Of a DNA stretch of 64,000 bases, positions 46,250 through 58,335 are shown in pieces (positions within the stretch are counted from its first letter, which is position 1; each line of letters begins with the position of its first letter). Under the pieces are notes generated by a model. The model saw only the letters and a program-made list of their open reading frames with translations, had not been told where the DNA came from and did not search any database. Where the stretch lies: NCBI GenBank assembly GCA_020746875.1, contig JAGTJL010000003.1:2976001-3040000 (forward strand), read 5' to 3'. This DNA comes from Rhexocercosporidium sp. MPI-PUGE-AT-0058. Its lineage: Eukaryota > Ascomycota > Leotiomycetes > Helotiales. The position numbers and the translations under genes were made by a program.

Positions 46250-47820
46250 TTAAACTACATTGTTGTTCTTGTGCGAACAAGTGTGTGTATCAGCAGCCTC
46301 ATGAGCAGCATGCTCCCACTTAGCAAATTCGGCACGGATTTGCATCTTGTTCCTACGATTGACAGTTGTTTTTGTACGGGGTGGGACTCCGTCCAAAGAT
46401 AGGGCAAATTTCGCTGCAGCTACACCTGCAGCTTTAGAGTTGAGAGTCAACGCCTCGGCGTTAATGTTGCTTGTAGTATCACAGGCTAAGTGGTAGCAAG
46501 GATCAGTTGGCGCGCCAGCTCCCGAGAAGAGACCAGAAGATGGAATACCCAGTTGGAGGAAACCAAGGTAATCCGAGCTAGTACCAAAGCCGCCGTAGTA
46601 AGCTGGCTTGCCTTTAGCGACCAGGTAGTCGAGGAGTATCTGAGCTCCAGGAGCATCACCAGGGTTGTCACCCTTGTAGACAGCCCATACAGGGAAGGGC
46701 GATCCTATCATATCATAATTGAAGTAGAATCGGATCTTGTCTGCTTCTTCTTCGCTGAGGTGCGAGGTATAGTAAAGGGAGCCGACGAGACCACTCTCCT
46801 CCGCACCCCACCAGGCGAAGCGAACTTTGTTCTTGAAGCCTTTGTAGTGACGGAAAGCAGTCAAGATTTCCAGAATACCACTAGTTCCAGATCCGTCGTC
46901 GTTGATTCCAGGGCCAGCTTGGACTGAGTCCAAGTGAGCACCGAGCATGACTACGTTATTTGGATCTCCCTCCTTTGTCTCGGAGAAGATGTTCCAGCTC
47001 TCGCGTTCCTCAAACACCGAGTCAACGAGCAGATTGACGATAAGCTCTTCACCAGCTGCCAAGCGAGCCTTCCATGCCTCTCCGACAGGCTTGGCAACAA
47101 CAGCGACAGGTGAAATGAGACCGATGTTCTCAGCAGACAGAGTGGCGCTGTTAGGCGTACCATCGACCTGATGCCAAAGTATGGCACCAAGAGCACCAAG
47201 GTTCTTTGCGAACTTCAATTTGATGGAAATGGCGCAAACGCCTCGTTTCACCAGAACAATCTTCCCAGTGGGGTCGATCCCTTCCCAATCTGCTGCTTCA
47301 CACCCAGAGCCTTGGAAGAGTTAGCACATTGATCTTTACAAGATTTTGGACTCCAGTCTCACCTGTCACATCATTGACGGGGGTATCGATAAGCGGAGCA
47401 GTGACTCCACCAGGAATTGGGGTGGCATTGTTGTAAAGTAAAGTGATAACGGGGACATCCTCGCCATCTGGACCAGTGACCGAGATATCGCGAGTTTGTT
47501 CGAATGTGTGGTTGAAGTACTGGAGGGTAGTATCGAACTGATCGCCAAATCTGGCCTGTACTCTTTCGAGCACGTAATCAGACGAAGCCTTGTATCCAGG
47601 AAGACCGAAAGCTCTGTTACCACCGTTCTTCTTGGCGATTTGGTTCAAGTTCCACAGATTGCGCTCTAGACTAAATTTGTGAGTACTGCTTTCGCGTTGG
47701 TTAGAGTTCGACCTACTCCACTTGTTTGACACCTGCTTCGATCTTTTCGGGAGTCAACAGCTCCGTGGCGAAAGATTGACAGGCGAAGAACGCCACCGCC
47801 ACAGACGTAGCAGCCTTCAT
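46250..47820 (-). CDS. M28 zinc aminopeptidase with PA domain, secreted or vacuolar
   Basis: Three exons (47820-47717, 47670-47363, 47310-46250) give 490 residues. Removes N-terminal amino acids from peptides. Seen: a signal peptide (MKAATSVAVAFFACQSFA), a protease-associated region around residues 120-220 (LVKRGVCAISIKLKFAKNLG), then the M28 zinc ligands in order: His and Asp of GAHLDSV, Asp of GINDDGSG, paired Glu of WGAEESG, Asp of FNYDMIG, and His of CYHLACD. The length fits the yeast vacuolar aminopeptidase Y / fungal Lap2 group. The C-terminus is basic and does not carry an obvious vacuolar or ER retention signal. It is divergent, over 1.7 kb, from an orphan membrane protein gene. Confidence 0.93.
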
Positions 47821-49529
47821 GATATGTTCGTGGACGTGATATCAATGGAGTTGGCGACGGCCGAGTGTACTTGCTCTGAGTCACGATGAGTTGGACAGCG
47901 AAGAACGTGTGGGCGATCACACATCTGCACTCCGGACAAAGCCCTCATTTATGTCGCTATCTTACCATATCGTGACGAAGACGCCATTGCCCATGTAATG
48001 TGGGCAAGATATGATCTCTAGAATATCCGGGCCCTAGATGCTCGCAATGGAAGGTGCCAAGAAGGTACAATGATACTGTGCCTGAACTGGCAGGTACCAA
48101 GACTTTTAAAGGGCTTGGAAGCTTACACGTGATGTCGATATGGCGGTTTACGCATGCCTGCTTTCCTGGATATATATCCTTGGTATATGCATAGCTGCGG
48201 GTCTTCGTATTCAAGATTTTCTGATGAAGTAAATCAACGCTCTTGGCCCCTTGGATCGAAGATAGCGACCGGGTGGCTGGTTGCTTCCGACTGGCTTGTG
48301 GGATCTGCTGATGAAATGGTGGCGAGCCTGTTGGACCCAATTCTCGGATTGCAGTGCAGAATGCTGATAAGATGAATTCAATTTCTGAATATCGGATGCA
48401 AGTTGTCTTTTTTTTCTCGCCTCCAGCAAGTCTTGTGCGGTTGGTCCGTCGTCAAGGCGTCGCAAAAATTCATCGCTTCATTCTCGCTTATAGAATAGGG
48501 GCTTGACAAGCGAGAGGTGACATTATGGTGCCCGCCTAGCATATATCTCCCGACTCAATGGTGCAAAGGGACGCTGTGAAACGTTGATTTTCTCTAACAG
48601 GCTTAAGGTTTGGGTAAATATGATCACATGAAAATAATGATCTCCAATTAATTAGTAGTGCGCCCCCTGATGCTGAAGAACAGCAAGAGTAGCACAATCA
48701 ACCAAACAAACGTGTCGTCCCGAGGCCGAACTCTCCCTACACATAAAGCCTGATTAGAATGTCCTATCTTAATGAGTAGGCTGAGAGTGCAACCGTTTTC
48801 TGTAAAGGGGAGAACAAAAAATTTGAGGTCGTAATTTGAATCTCTTGAGGGGATTCATCTTCGTCGCTTCTTATTCTTGCGTTGTTTAGAGTAGGATAGG
48901 AGTCCACTCTCCAACACTTCCCTCGCTAAACTTCCTGGAGTCAATAACGCTGAGAGGGACCCAGAAGAAAACCAAAATATCATTGTATCCGCGGAAACCG
49001 GATCTCACATGTTGCGTCCAAATACTCGAGGGAATAAAAAGGGACGGGTCTTGTACACGCAGCTCGCTAGTTACTAATCTATCCAACTTTTTCATGTGCG
49101 AGCTAACAGATTTTGAACATGCGCAACCTAATCCAGAGCTCGTACCTCAAACATCAACTTTGATCCGATTCTGCATACGAGATCCAGAAAGACAAAGGAC
49201 TGGATCCTCTACAGTTCAACGAGCAAAGTCTATGATATTTGCAAATGTTGTTGAGATGTTCCACAAGAAGATAAAGTACTAGATGCATCAAAAGAAATAC
49301 TTTCATTACCACCGGCCTGCTTCGATACCAGTATGTGGTGGCGCGGAGGTGCATGAAACGCTCGCTTACTTTGCTGGCAGCTACAGCCACAGCCTTACAC
49401 CCATTAACTTTCTTTTCACCATCTCCTTAACTTGCACTTCTTCTCATCACATACTTAGAAAGGCCCACGATTTAGAATTTCCGAATTCGCTTTCAACAAT
49501 ATCTCTGCTCTTCAAAAGCCGAGGGTGCC
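47821..49529. promoter_or_regulatory. Long divergent intergenic region, no gene
   Basis: About 1.7 kb between the aminopeptidase and the orphan membrane gene. Short frames on both strands start at GTG/TTG or ATG but none has a recognisable family or joins by splicing. Both promoters must lie here; no site assigned. Confidence 0.45.
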
Positions 49530-50842
49530 ATGACGCCGACCCAGGCACAACCCCCGCATCTCTCGTCTCACATTCAACTCACAGCCTTACCACCACAGCC
49601 GCGGCCATCCTCTTACGAACTCTCATCCAGATTGTATGAATCAACTCCATCTTCACAAGATCCTGAGTCCTGCATTCCTAGTATCCAAGCACGAACCCAG
49701 CAGAAATCACCAATTCCACCACGTCTCCCGTCCTGTAATCCCCTCAGCCGCAAGATAGCCCGACTGACCTTTCAAGCAATGCTTGTCTTTGGAATCCTGA
49801 ACGTCATGTACCAAACAACCAGTCTCGTTCCGGCTTTTCGAAGCGCGGGTGTGGCTGCGCAAGCACTAGGCATGCAAGGAGATACGGCTCGTGACGGGAG
49901 GCAGACTCTGACGTATGGATTTTTGCAGGAGTGTGGAAATAGAAAGGTACGAGGCTCCACTGTGGTGTCAGCGATGAGAAAAGTCTATAATAGTGCTGAT
50001 GAGTTCATAACCGCATGTGCAGGCGCAGAGCTTACCTCTTGGGAAAGACTGCGTGAAGTATCTGACAAAAACACCCAAAGCACCTCTTGATATCGACGAC
50101 TGGATGGAAGATAACAATGAAGCTGCACCGAACTCGACAAGTGCACGATTGAGAAGAAGGGACATAGGACTTCCTGCCAGCTATGTTGACAATGATGTAG
50201 AAGCGAGTGCCGCAGAGAGTCCCACAAACTTCCGCCTCTGGCTATACATTGATCTCATCTGCGTCATCGTAGTCGTGGTCTGTATGGGGAAATCGAAAGA
50301 ATCTAGGCTGCATATGCAGCTCATATTTCAAGAGACAAAACTCTTTATCTGGCACAAAATGGACAAGGGTTGTCGTAGACTGCGCCGACTCAGCGATATC
50401 TTACAGTCGCCTTCGGACAAAACGGCGGAAAGCATTCGAATAATCGGGTTCATACTGTACACGCTGCTCTTCATCTTTATGTTTGGGCGTTGGATCAAGC
50501 AGCAATGGCGGTGGAAGGTTGCTTCTGAATTCATCACCCAGTGTAAATCCCGAATCGTGAGTATTCAAAATCCGTCGAGGGGAAATATTAATCGAGAAAT
50601 AGGAAAATAATGAGCTGCTCGGGGAAGACTGCACCAAGTACACGGGTAAAAAGCTTAAGCCACAGCCAGAGTTCGAGATGAATTGGTGGGAGCTGTCCTC
50701 TTTCATATTTGCACTACTATTTATTCTTGTGAAACTGTTCACTAATACTCGCATCGCGTTGGACGTTTTACGGCTCACGCTGGAGACACTTGGCTTGCGA
50801 AGACAAAGAAATCCTCGAGATTTGGGCAGGTGGCCAATCTGA
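49530..50842 (+). CDS. Orphan membrane protein, 392 aa
   Basis: Three exons (49530-49946, 50023-50556, 50615-50842) join in phase to 392 residues. Seen: a Pro/Ser-rich N-terminus, a first hydrophobic segment near residues 83-100 (LVFGILNVMYQTTSLVPAF), a second near 205-222 (LWLYIDLICVIVVVVC), a third near 280-295 (IIGFILYTLLFIFMFG), and a fourth near 348-362 (SFIFALLFILVKLF). A Cys/Lys-containing loop and an Arg-rich C-terminus follow. The alternation of membrane segments and charged loops across all three exons supports a real gene. No family recognised. The third-exon acceptor (AATGAG) is weak, so the last 75 residues are less certain. Confidence 0.65.
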
Positions 50843-51070
50843 TTGTTCTTCAGGCCATAGATCGTTTCGTTAGGTTCGCAAGAATGTAGCAGAGAGGATG
50901 GCGTCTAGATTGCCTAAACGAAACCCCCCCTACTTGATCTAGCTTTCATAGTTGTGGAGATGTAGACTTACTAGCTTTATTGCAATGGAATAAAGAATCT
51001 AGTAAGGAGAGATGAATCAGCTCTTGACCATCTCTCAGCAAAATACTTACCACGACACCTTAGAATTAAC

Positions 51071-53016
51071 TCAACCACAAACCATTCCCTCCTTCGGAAT
51101 CTCAATTTCCTGCCCTTTACCCTTCCCATCACCTTCACCAATCTGCTCGACCTCCACATGTGCCCCAACCCCAATCTTCTCCAAATCCACAAACGGGTCC
51201 CCCGTCCTCCTCAACGCCTCCTTCTCCTTCTTACTCAGCGTCAAACTCCCCTTCGCCAGCGCCTCCTTAGGAAGCGGTCTCACGTACGGCTGAACAACCC
51301 ACCAAGGCCGCTTACATGCACGCACCGTCTCGATGGAACTCTCATCCATCTCCCCTCCCACTTTACCTTCTCCCTCTTTCCCCTTCGCCCTCCCATTCCC
51401 CCCATTCCCATCCTTCCGATCCTTCCCACCATTCTCGACATTCGAAGATTTCGCAGCATTCAACCTCGCATCCTTAGCCATCTCCTCCTCCCAACTCCTT
51501 CCCTGCGTATCGGCATACTCCCTCAACCCTTCCCTACAAGCCTTCTCCACAAGCTGCAGCACGTTCTCAAAAGCCTCAATGTCGCCCGCTCGACTCCTAG
51601 CCAGCGCATCACGGACATTATGATGTTTCGCTACCAGTGGTCGTAGAAGCTTGAAGAGATGCGGTTGCATGGCTAACATGTTCGGAGACGAGGATTTCTC
51701 TTTCCTGGTGTTGGTTTTCTGGCGTTTAGAAGCTGGCTCTGCGTCTTTTCCTGCTTTTCGTTTCGTTGGACCTTTACTGTCGGGTATTGCTAAGTCTGTC
51801 TCTGCTTTTGGTTCCGTCAAGGTTGCGAGGGATTCGGCAGGTTCAGGATCCGAAGGTAAATACAGCGGTGTCCGAACTGGCGGATCAACCTCCAAAACGT
51901 ACCGATAGATGATATCCAAATACCTCCTACACACCGCATCCATTCTCCAGCCACCCCGTCCATCAACACCCCTCCAATACTCCCTCCCTTCCTTGCCCAC
52001 CTCGGGCGCCTCCGAGAAAATAGCGGGATCGTACAGATTGCCCTCCGCGCTCATAACGCCATCCGCACCCGTAGCCTCAAGACACCTTTCGATATCCTCT
52101 TTACGCAATACATTCCCATTGGCGAAGAGAACGGTATTAGATGGCAACTGCTCCCTGAGGAAGCGAATGACGCTCCAATCCGCCAAGCCCGTCTTATGGC
52201 CTTTCATCTCCCGTGTGCGCCCATGTACAGTCAATATACTAGCACCAGCACTCAACACCTTCTTCGCATATTCCAATGTCTTCTCCTTCGTCTCTAAGAT
52301 GCGGATCTTAGCCGTGACGGGCACATCGAGATTTTTATGCAGAGTATTGATGAGGGTATAGATGAGTTCCTGATCTTCCTGGAGAAAAGCCCCGTATTTC
52401 CCTTTCCGCGCAATACCTTGTGGACAGCCTAGATTGAGATCTACGGCATCGCAGAAGGGTGCTACGTATTTGGCTGCGGAGAGGAGCTCGGAAGGGTCGT
52501 TGGCGCAGAATTGGACGAAGAGTGGGCGGTCAATTGAGGGATTGCCGTCGAGGAAGAGAGGAGGGAGAGGGGTTGGAGGGGTCGAGGTGGAGAGGGAGCC
52601 TCTGAAGGGTTGGAAGTGCCCATCGCGGAATTTGGAGGTTTCGCTGAACATTCTGGCGTGGAGCATGGGCGTGTATGCTACGAGGTCTCGTTGGGAGGAG
52701 GCGGGGATAAAGGAGCGGGAGAGCATGCGCCAGGCCTGTGTGTTTTGTCAGTTCTACAGTCCAATTCTAAAAGAGCTATCCTCGAGTTTCCAAAATAACA
52801 ATGCAATTGGAGAGCGGGGAAATGAAGGACAGAACATACAAATTCCGACTGATCAACCATAGGCGCAAGTACGAATCTCGGACTCCCAATACTCTCGTAA
52901 AACGCCCGCCCATGCAGCTTCTTCTTCCTCGTTCCTCCGATCTCCTCTCCTCCACAATTTATCATACCATCCCCATTCTTCATATCCCCCCCAATACCTC
53001 CCTCGTTGGCCGTCAT
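51071..53016 (-). CDS. DUS1: tRNA-dihydrouridine(16/17) synthase
   Basis: Two exons (53016-52840 and 52735-51071) give 613 residues. An FMN enzyme that reduces uridines in the tRNA D-loop with NADPH. Seen: FVLAPMVDQSE at the barrel start, DLNLGCPQG, KYGAFL, VTAKIRI, TVHGRTREMKG, ADWSVIR, FANGNV and DGVMSAEGNLYDP, in the family order. The C-terminal ~250 residues add a Lys-rich linker (KRKAGKD, KRQKTNTRKEK) and an alpha-helical region, longer than yeast Dus1 but usual in filamentous fungi. The first ATG is at 53016, yet the frame stays open upstream to a TGA near 53150, with a GTG at 53103 in strong context that would add 29 basic residues. Confidence 0.93.
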
Positions 53017-54430
53017 GATGCTCCTCCGTCCCAGAGAAGAAGTAGGTATTTCCAATCGCCGGGTTCCAGCCCACAGCACACGACGCAGCAGAGTAGCCGC
53101 CACAATCGCGCGTCTGTAGTCGCAGACAGGTATTTCTGCTGATGGCGTATTGAATCAAATCGTTCGTTGGGAGTTGAGCGGGTGGGAGTGGTGGAGTTAG
53201 TAGTGAGCGTTGTGGTTTATAAAGTGACGGCAGCGAGCAGCCTCGAAATAAAAAAAATTACAATAGCGCCTCGGAACACAAGGCTGTGCCAAGACGAGGC
53301 TACGATCTCAATCCACCCTGGAATCTACAAATTGAAATTGGCAGGGAGTCAGTCTTCACAATTCACAATCAAGAGCCTCAATTTAAGGTTGTAGGATCAG
53401 ATGGATGTTGCAATCATATCTCTTGGACTGAATGACTTGGATCATCCATCTTCCAAGAACATTCTATTTTCGACCGAAGAGCGAGATGCCCCTGATAGGC
53501 ATGTCAGCTTGACGACAAGCCCTCTGAGGCCGCAGTCCATCATACCATGATTGACACAACACCTTTCACTCACTCACATCACTACTCGGCTAATAGTCCT
53601 CAAAACGCACCACCTCACTTTAGGAAAAGACAGATCAATCAAGGGATTATCAATTGCAGGAGGTCTAGCTTCCCTGCAACCTTTCGAAATTCTCTAGAAG
53701 CTGTTCCCTTGCACCAGGAGAAAGGATACGTTGAAGGTCTATCTACACTGCTCCCGCAAATCCAGGCAGGGGGCAGTAACTCGTCATACACTCAGCCAAC
53801 AACGCTCAACGCTTCTAAGAAATCGAGGGTGGAATCGAACAGGTTAAGATGAGCGAAAGCACCGAAGAAATCCTCAATCACAGAAGAGGTCAAAACACCA
53901 ACATCCTCGACGTAGTATCGGAAGTGGCAAAAGTTTCAAAGTCAAAACGTTCTTCATTCCATGAATTTGCTTGCTTGCATGCTGTCTCGCTCTCTGTCTT
54001 TCATACTATCCCACCACTTTGCAATCCCACTTTCCGTATCCATCCACCGATCAATCAATCAGCCATCCATCCATCCATCCATACATTCCTTCCCTCGGCG
54101 CAGTATGCTCTTGAAAAGAAGAAAGACTCGTAGAAGAAAAATTAGACAACAAGACAGCCGACGCCCGTCTCTGTCTAGAAGCAAGCAAGTGAAAAAAGCA
54201 GGACGACAGGCGGAAGAAAAAAAATATAGAGGTTGTTGACCAAATCGCTCAGATATGAAATTGACTCCTGTACACCATAGAATGCGAAGAAAACCTGGTA
54301 GACGCCTGTGAAGTCGGATCTGAATGTGCGTGTGCATGACAACAAACTTTTTTGTGCCTGCCCATTATGCGAAGAGAGGTTATGTGAGTTTTTCTCGTAG
54401 GCCGATAGAGCAACCATAATCGTGGTTTCA
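53017..54430. other. Intergenic, no gene recognised
   Basis: About 1.4 kb. It contains the DUS1 promoter and the 3' region of the BNI4-like gene. A 101-codon ATG frame (53547-53852, plus) is the best open frame; it has no family resemblance and no clear partner exons. A (CATC)n microsatellite lies at about 54063-54081. Confidence 0.5.
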
Positions 54431-57217
54431 TTAGAAGAAGTGTGTGTAGATTTTGGAGTTTTCATGCACGACCATTTCCTATGAAGAGTTAGCAGGATTC
54501 TAATAACCGTACAGAGCATGCATACCATCTTGAAATTATTGATCTCCTCCTTGATCTGCTGGGCAAGCATTGGTGTAAGACGATTGCATGTGGCAATCTC
54601 ACCTCTACGATCATATTCCCCACTGGGCCAGGTGTCATGGAATTGAATTCGAGGACTGAACGTAGCATTTCGTTTGGTGGCAGTGCCTTGAGGAGTCCCT
54701 GGCATGCTCTTCGAATCTCCTCGGAAACGCAGGGCAGACATAAAGTAATCCTCGCCTCCTAGTGTGACTGAACCATTCTTTCGGTGTACCTGTTGCTCAT
54801 CGTTTGGTGTGCTTGGAGCCGACGAGTTGGGAGAGTCATTGACATGTGGAATCTGTGGTAATTGGAAGTTGGCAGCCTTGGGGTCGAGCGGGCGAATAAC
54901 GGGAGAAGAGTTCCCTGATTCTGTACCAGTGCCTGATTCTATCAGTCATGAAAATCTCAAATTAGGGGTTTGGCTTACGCTTCAGAATTCCCTTCTTCAC
55001 AGCAGCCAGAACCTCTGCACGCTCCTTCTCACCTCCAACAATGCTTCGTCTAGCAGTAGAGTTTTCCGTACTAGCACTTCCGAGACGCTCTGTGATGGTG
55101 GCAGTTGCGTTGGCTGCATCAAGAGAATTTCGCTCTAATCTTGGGAAACCCGTGCCACCTCCAGCCTGATCATGGGGATCTGCGTTGACATTGACCTTCT
55201 CCCTCTCAGCCTCAACAGTAACCATAGAAACCTGGGCTTGGCTAGCTTGGGGAAGGGGTCCGTCTGCAGCAGGAACGCCGATTACAGATTTCGGTCTGAA
55301 CAATCCGACCAGAGATCTAGTGGATTTCTTCATGCCCTTGCCCATCTTCCGGATCATGATAGAAGCGGAAGACGCAGTCGAGGAGATAGAAAGATTATCA
55401 GTGGACCCAGTGAAAATATTGCCCTGTCCAGAGTAAATTCCCGATCCAATCCCTCCAGCCTCCTGCTGCTGAGCAATCCTAATTTGCTCGGCATCTTGCT
55501 CCTCCTGATATTTGTCCTTGCGTTGTTGCGATCGTTCTACTGCATTGTTGGCTGCACTGTTTTCCGCCGAGGCTCGTCGAAGCTCCGCGGCACTGCCAAA
55601 CGAGAAGGCTCTCCGCAGTCGTGAAGTCTTGCTCTTCTTTCCCTCCTTATCGTTCAATGCGGCCAATTGTTGAGCAGCAGGACTCGCAGAACCACCTGCG
55701 GCCTGCGCATAAGTGGGCTTCGCGGGCTGTTGCTGTAAGGCTGCTTGAACGGCCGATGCGAACGAGTCCTTGGAGACTGAAGACTCGGGGCTCATCGTCA
55801 TCGGCTTCGACAAAGGAGAAGGGTTGGCAATTCGTTTGGCGGCATCGGTGGAAGAAGCTCGTGGGGGAATGTTTACAAGTCTAGGCACATCCTGTTTGGC
55901 TGTGGTATGGTCTGTGATGGTATTTGCTGCTGGAGTTTGCGAGGAAGATGGGGCGGGGTTCGAAGGTGCCGCCATGGATGCACTTGCCTCTCGCTTGGTC
56001 GCCTGAATCATTAGCGGATTAGCGAAATGAACCCCAGAACACTTTAATTGGTGTGGGATAAAGTAAAAATGTCCGTAGAATACGAACAATACCGCGGCGG
56101 TGTGCATGGAATTCAAGAAAATACATACCGAGCTGGGTCTGGAATTATGGCCGCGAGCTGCGCTACGAGCAGAATTTACGCTCTCTGAACTGCCATTTCG
56201 GCCATGCGAGGAGCCCGGACGAATAACCCCAACGGGGGAGCTCCGAAGAGGGTGCTGCTGTTGCTGATCAATTCTCCCATTTGCACTGCTAACTTGGCGT
56301 GACCCCTGCTGCAAGAGCCCTCCCGACACTCCATTATAGTCAGCTGCATCGATGGTGTGAATGCTGCGTCGACGATATCTCTTGATTGCTTCCTGGCTGG
56401 TATTTCGGTTCAGTGCCATATCATCGGCACTCGTGGCACCCGAGGTGAAGCCAGTTGTGGGTTTGGAGAATTGGGGCATTTGCAGACTGAAGCTCTGAGG
56501 TGAGATGGTGGGTAGGGATGGTTGTTGAGCAGAGTTCCCGTAGAATTGCATAACATTTGGCATAGACGAGCCAGTGGGGGTGGAGGGTTGTTGGCTAGAG
56601 CCGGACTCGGTCCGTCGATTGTTCGGTCGACGATATCGATCTGGTGATGGTTTGGCTGGAGCAGACATAGTTGGAGGAGCCAGACTTCCATTGTTAGAAT
56701 TCATCACGATAGAGTGAGGTCTTGCAGCCCCTGAAACAACACGAGCAGTTCCAGTGATAGCCGAATCATCCTTTGCCCCTGATCTGTGACTCAGCGAAGA
56801 GAGATTGGAGGAAGAGGAGGATGAAGTGGTAGAGACAGAGAGTGGTGCAGGATATCGTGATCTATTCTGTCCCGACTCGGCGTGATGAGCCATGCCGCCA
56901 GGTGCTGAGATGGTTCTTTGGTCTGGTCGAAGATGTGGCCCTTGCCTCTGACCTGGTGTTGCAAGACTAGGGGTACTAGTGAATGCGTAGGGAGCAATTG
57001 GTGCCACTGGGGTATGTCCTCGATAGTTTGTTATTCCCATGCCATTGCTCATCCCGTGGACACTGTTACGCTTCATCTGCTGTGGGTTCGCAGGGTATTG
57101 GTGGTGGGACTGGGCCTGGGAAGCGTTCTGGAGGATGCCAGATGCAGAGGAAGGTCGAGTTTGAAGCATCGTAATGGTACCTGACTGTTGGGAATATGAT
57201 TGAACCAAAGCAGCCAT
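54431..57217 (-). CDS. BNI4: BNI4-like bud-neck / PP1-targeting protein
   Basis: Four exons (57217-56129, 56002-54979, 54932-54526, 54478-54431) give 855 residues. Most is Ser/Gln/Pro-rich and disordered. The C-terminus holds the conserved block: RIQFHDTW (an RVxF-type docking site for protein phosphatase 1), YDRRGEIATCNRLTPML, AQQIKEEINNFKM, and the terminal YTHFF, completed by the 48-nt last exon. Known: yeast Bni4 brings PP1 (Glc7) and chitin synthase to the bud neck; in filamentous fungi relatives act at septa. A basic amphipathic stretch (RIRK-like IMIRKMGKGMKKSTRS) occurs mid-protein. Intron 1 (56003-56128, 126 nt) is stop-free and in frame. Assignment rests on the C-terminal block recalled from the family, so the symbol is a best match. 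Confidence 0.78.
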
Positions 57218-58252
57218 GCTGTGGTGACGAGGCTGGCTGGGATGATGGTAAGCTAGAAGCTTATGTGTATTTTCAACAATTCATTCGTTTGGCAGGATCG
57301 GTCGTGAAGAGGAGAAAAACGAAATCGAAAGTCTGCAGCACCATTCACTGTTAGTCTTCTCCGGGTACGATTGTGGGAAAGGTGGGATGATTCGTGGACG
57401 AGATGTTGTTCTGACAGGCCTTACAAGCGCGTTGAGGGAGAGGATCGGAAGAGGGGACTCGTCTTACGAACCTTCGAGGAGAAAATGTGCCAACGAAGGT
57501 GCAATTATTACGAAGAGTGTAGGTGTGAAATCAACAACGCGAGTTAACGGTTGAAGAGGACGAATCGAAGAAGGACGCCGGCGGCCAGGAAGGAGTTGAG
57601 TTGGAACTCGTTCGCGTCACAGAACCACACTTTTACCGTGAGAGCTCTGTCCGGCCAAAAAGGTGAGGATCTATCACAACACCAATGAGCAACGACTTGA
57701 CACGCAAAGCACCGGAGGAGAGTCTGCCAACCTCACAGGTCTCTTGTGTGTTGACGGAGATGGGTCTGCTGTCGTCGTCGTCGGAAGGGAGGGTCGTGGG
57801 AATGGAGAGAGGAATGTTTTTTTCGAAGTGGATGACGGGGGGAGGATTGAAATCGGGCTGGGGGGAAAAAGAGGGACAACAATAGACAGATGAGAAAGGG
57901 AAGAAGGGCACCGTCTCGAAAGCAAACGTAGATGGATAGACAGGAGATGGGTGTCGTCAACAGTCGAAGGTACGATACTATTGAGACAGAGCCTAGGGGT
58001 GGAAGTGGAAGTGGAATGGTAGAAAGACGGAGAGAAAGTCTAGAGTTGGTTGATTGATCGGTCCAGCAGCCCCAGGAGTACAGACCAGCACCAGTATTCG
58101 TACAGCGTCTGAGGGTGCGAGGACAGGGGGAGCCAATAGGGATTAGCGGGCGCGGGCTAGACTGGATAGGGGGATGCAGCCTCCGCTTCAGTGGGGACCG
58201 AGACGCCTGGGATGCCTGGACGGATGTATAAATTTATGAAGGCAGGCAACAC

Positions 58253-58335
58253 GGGGGGGGAGAGGAGGAGGGTGGAGTTGAGAGGAGGAGAGGACAGGAA
58301 CAGGAGAGGAGAGAGAGAAGAGGATAGACAGACAC
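58253..58335 (+). repeat. Purine-rich tract upstream of the BNI4-like gene
   Basis: About 80 bases composed almost wholly of G and A on the plus strand, beginning with a run of eight G and continuing as AGGAGG and GAGAGA units. A TATAAAT (58227-58233) lies just before it. On the minus strand the tract is C/T-rich, as in many fungal promoters and leaders. Confidence 0.75.

Noticed and set aside
53830..53850. GTTCGATTCC on the minus strand, resembling a tRNA B box
   Set aside because: The flanking bases do not pair as a T-arm stem and no A box or acceptor stem is present at the expected distance.
54063..54081. (CATC)n run
   Set aside because: A short simple repeat between genes, with no sign of function beyond ordinary microsatellite behaviour.
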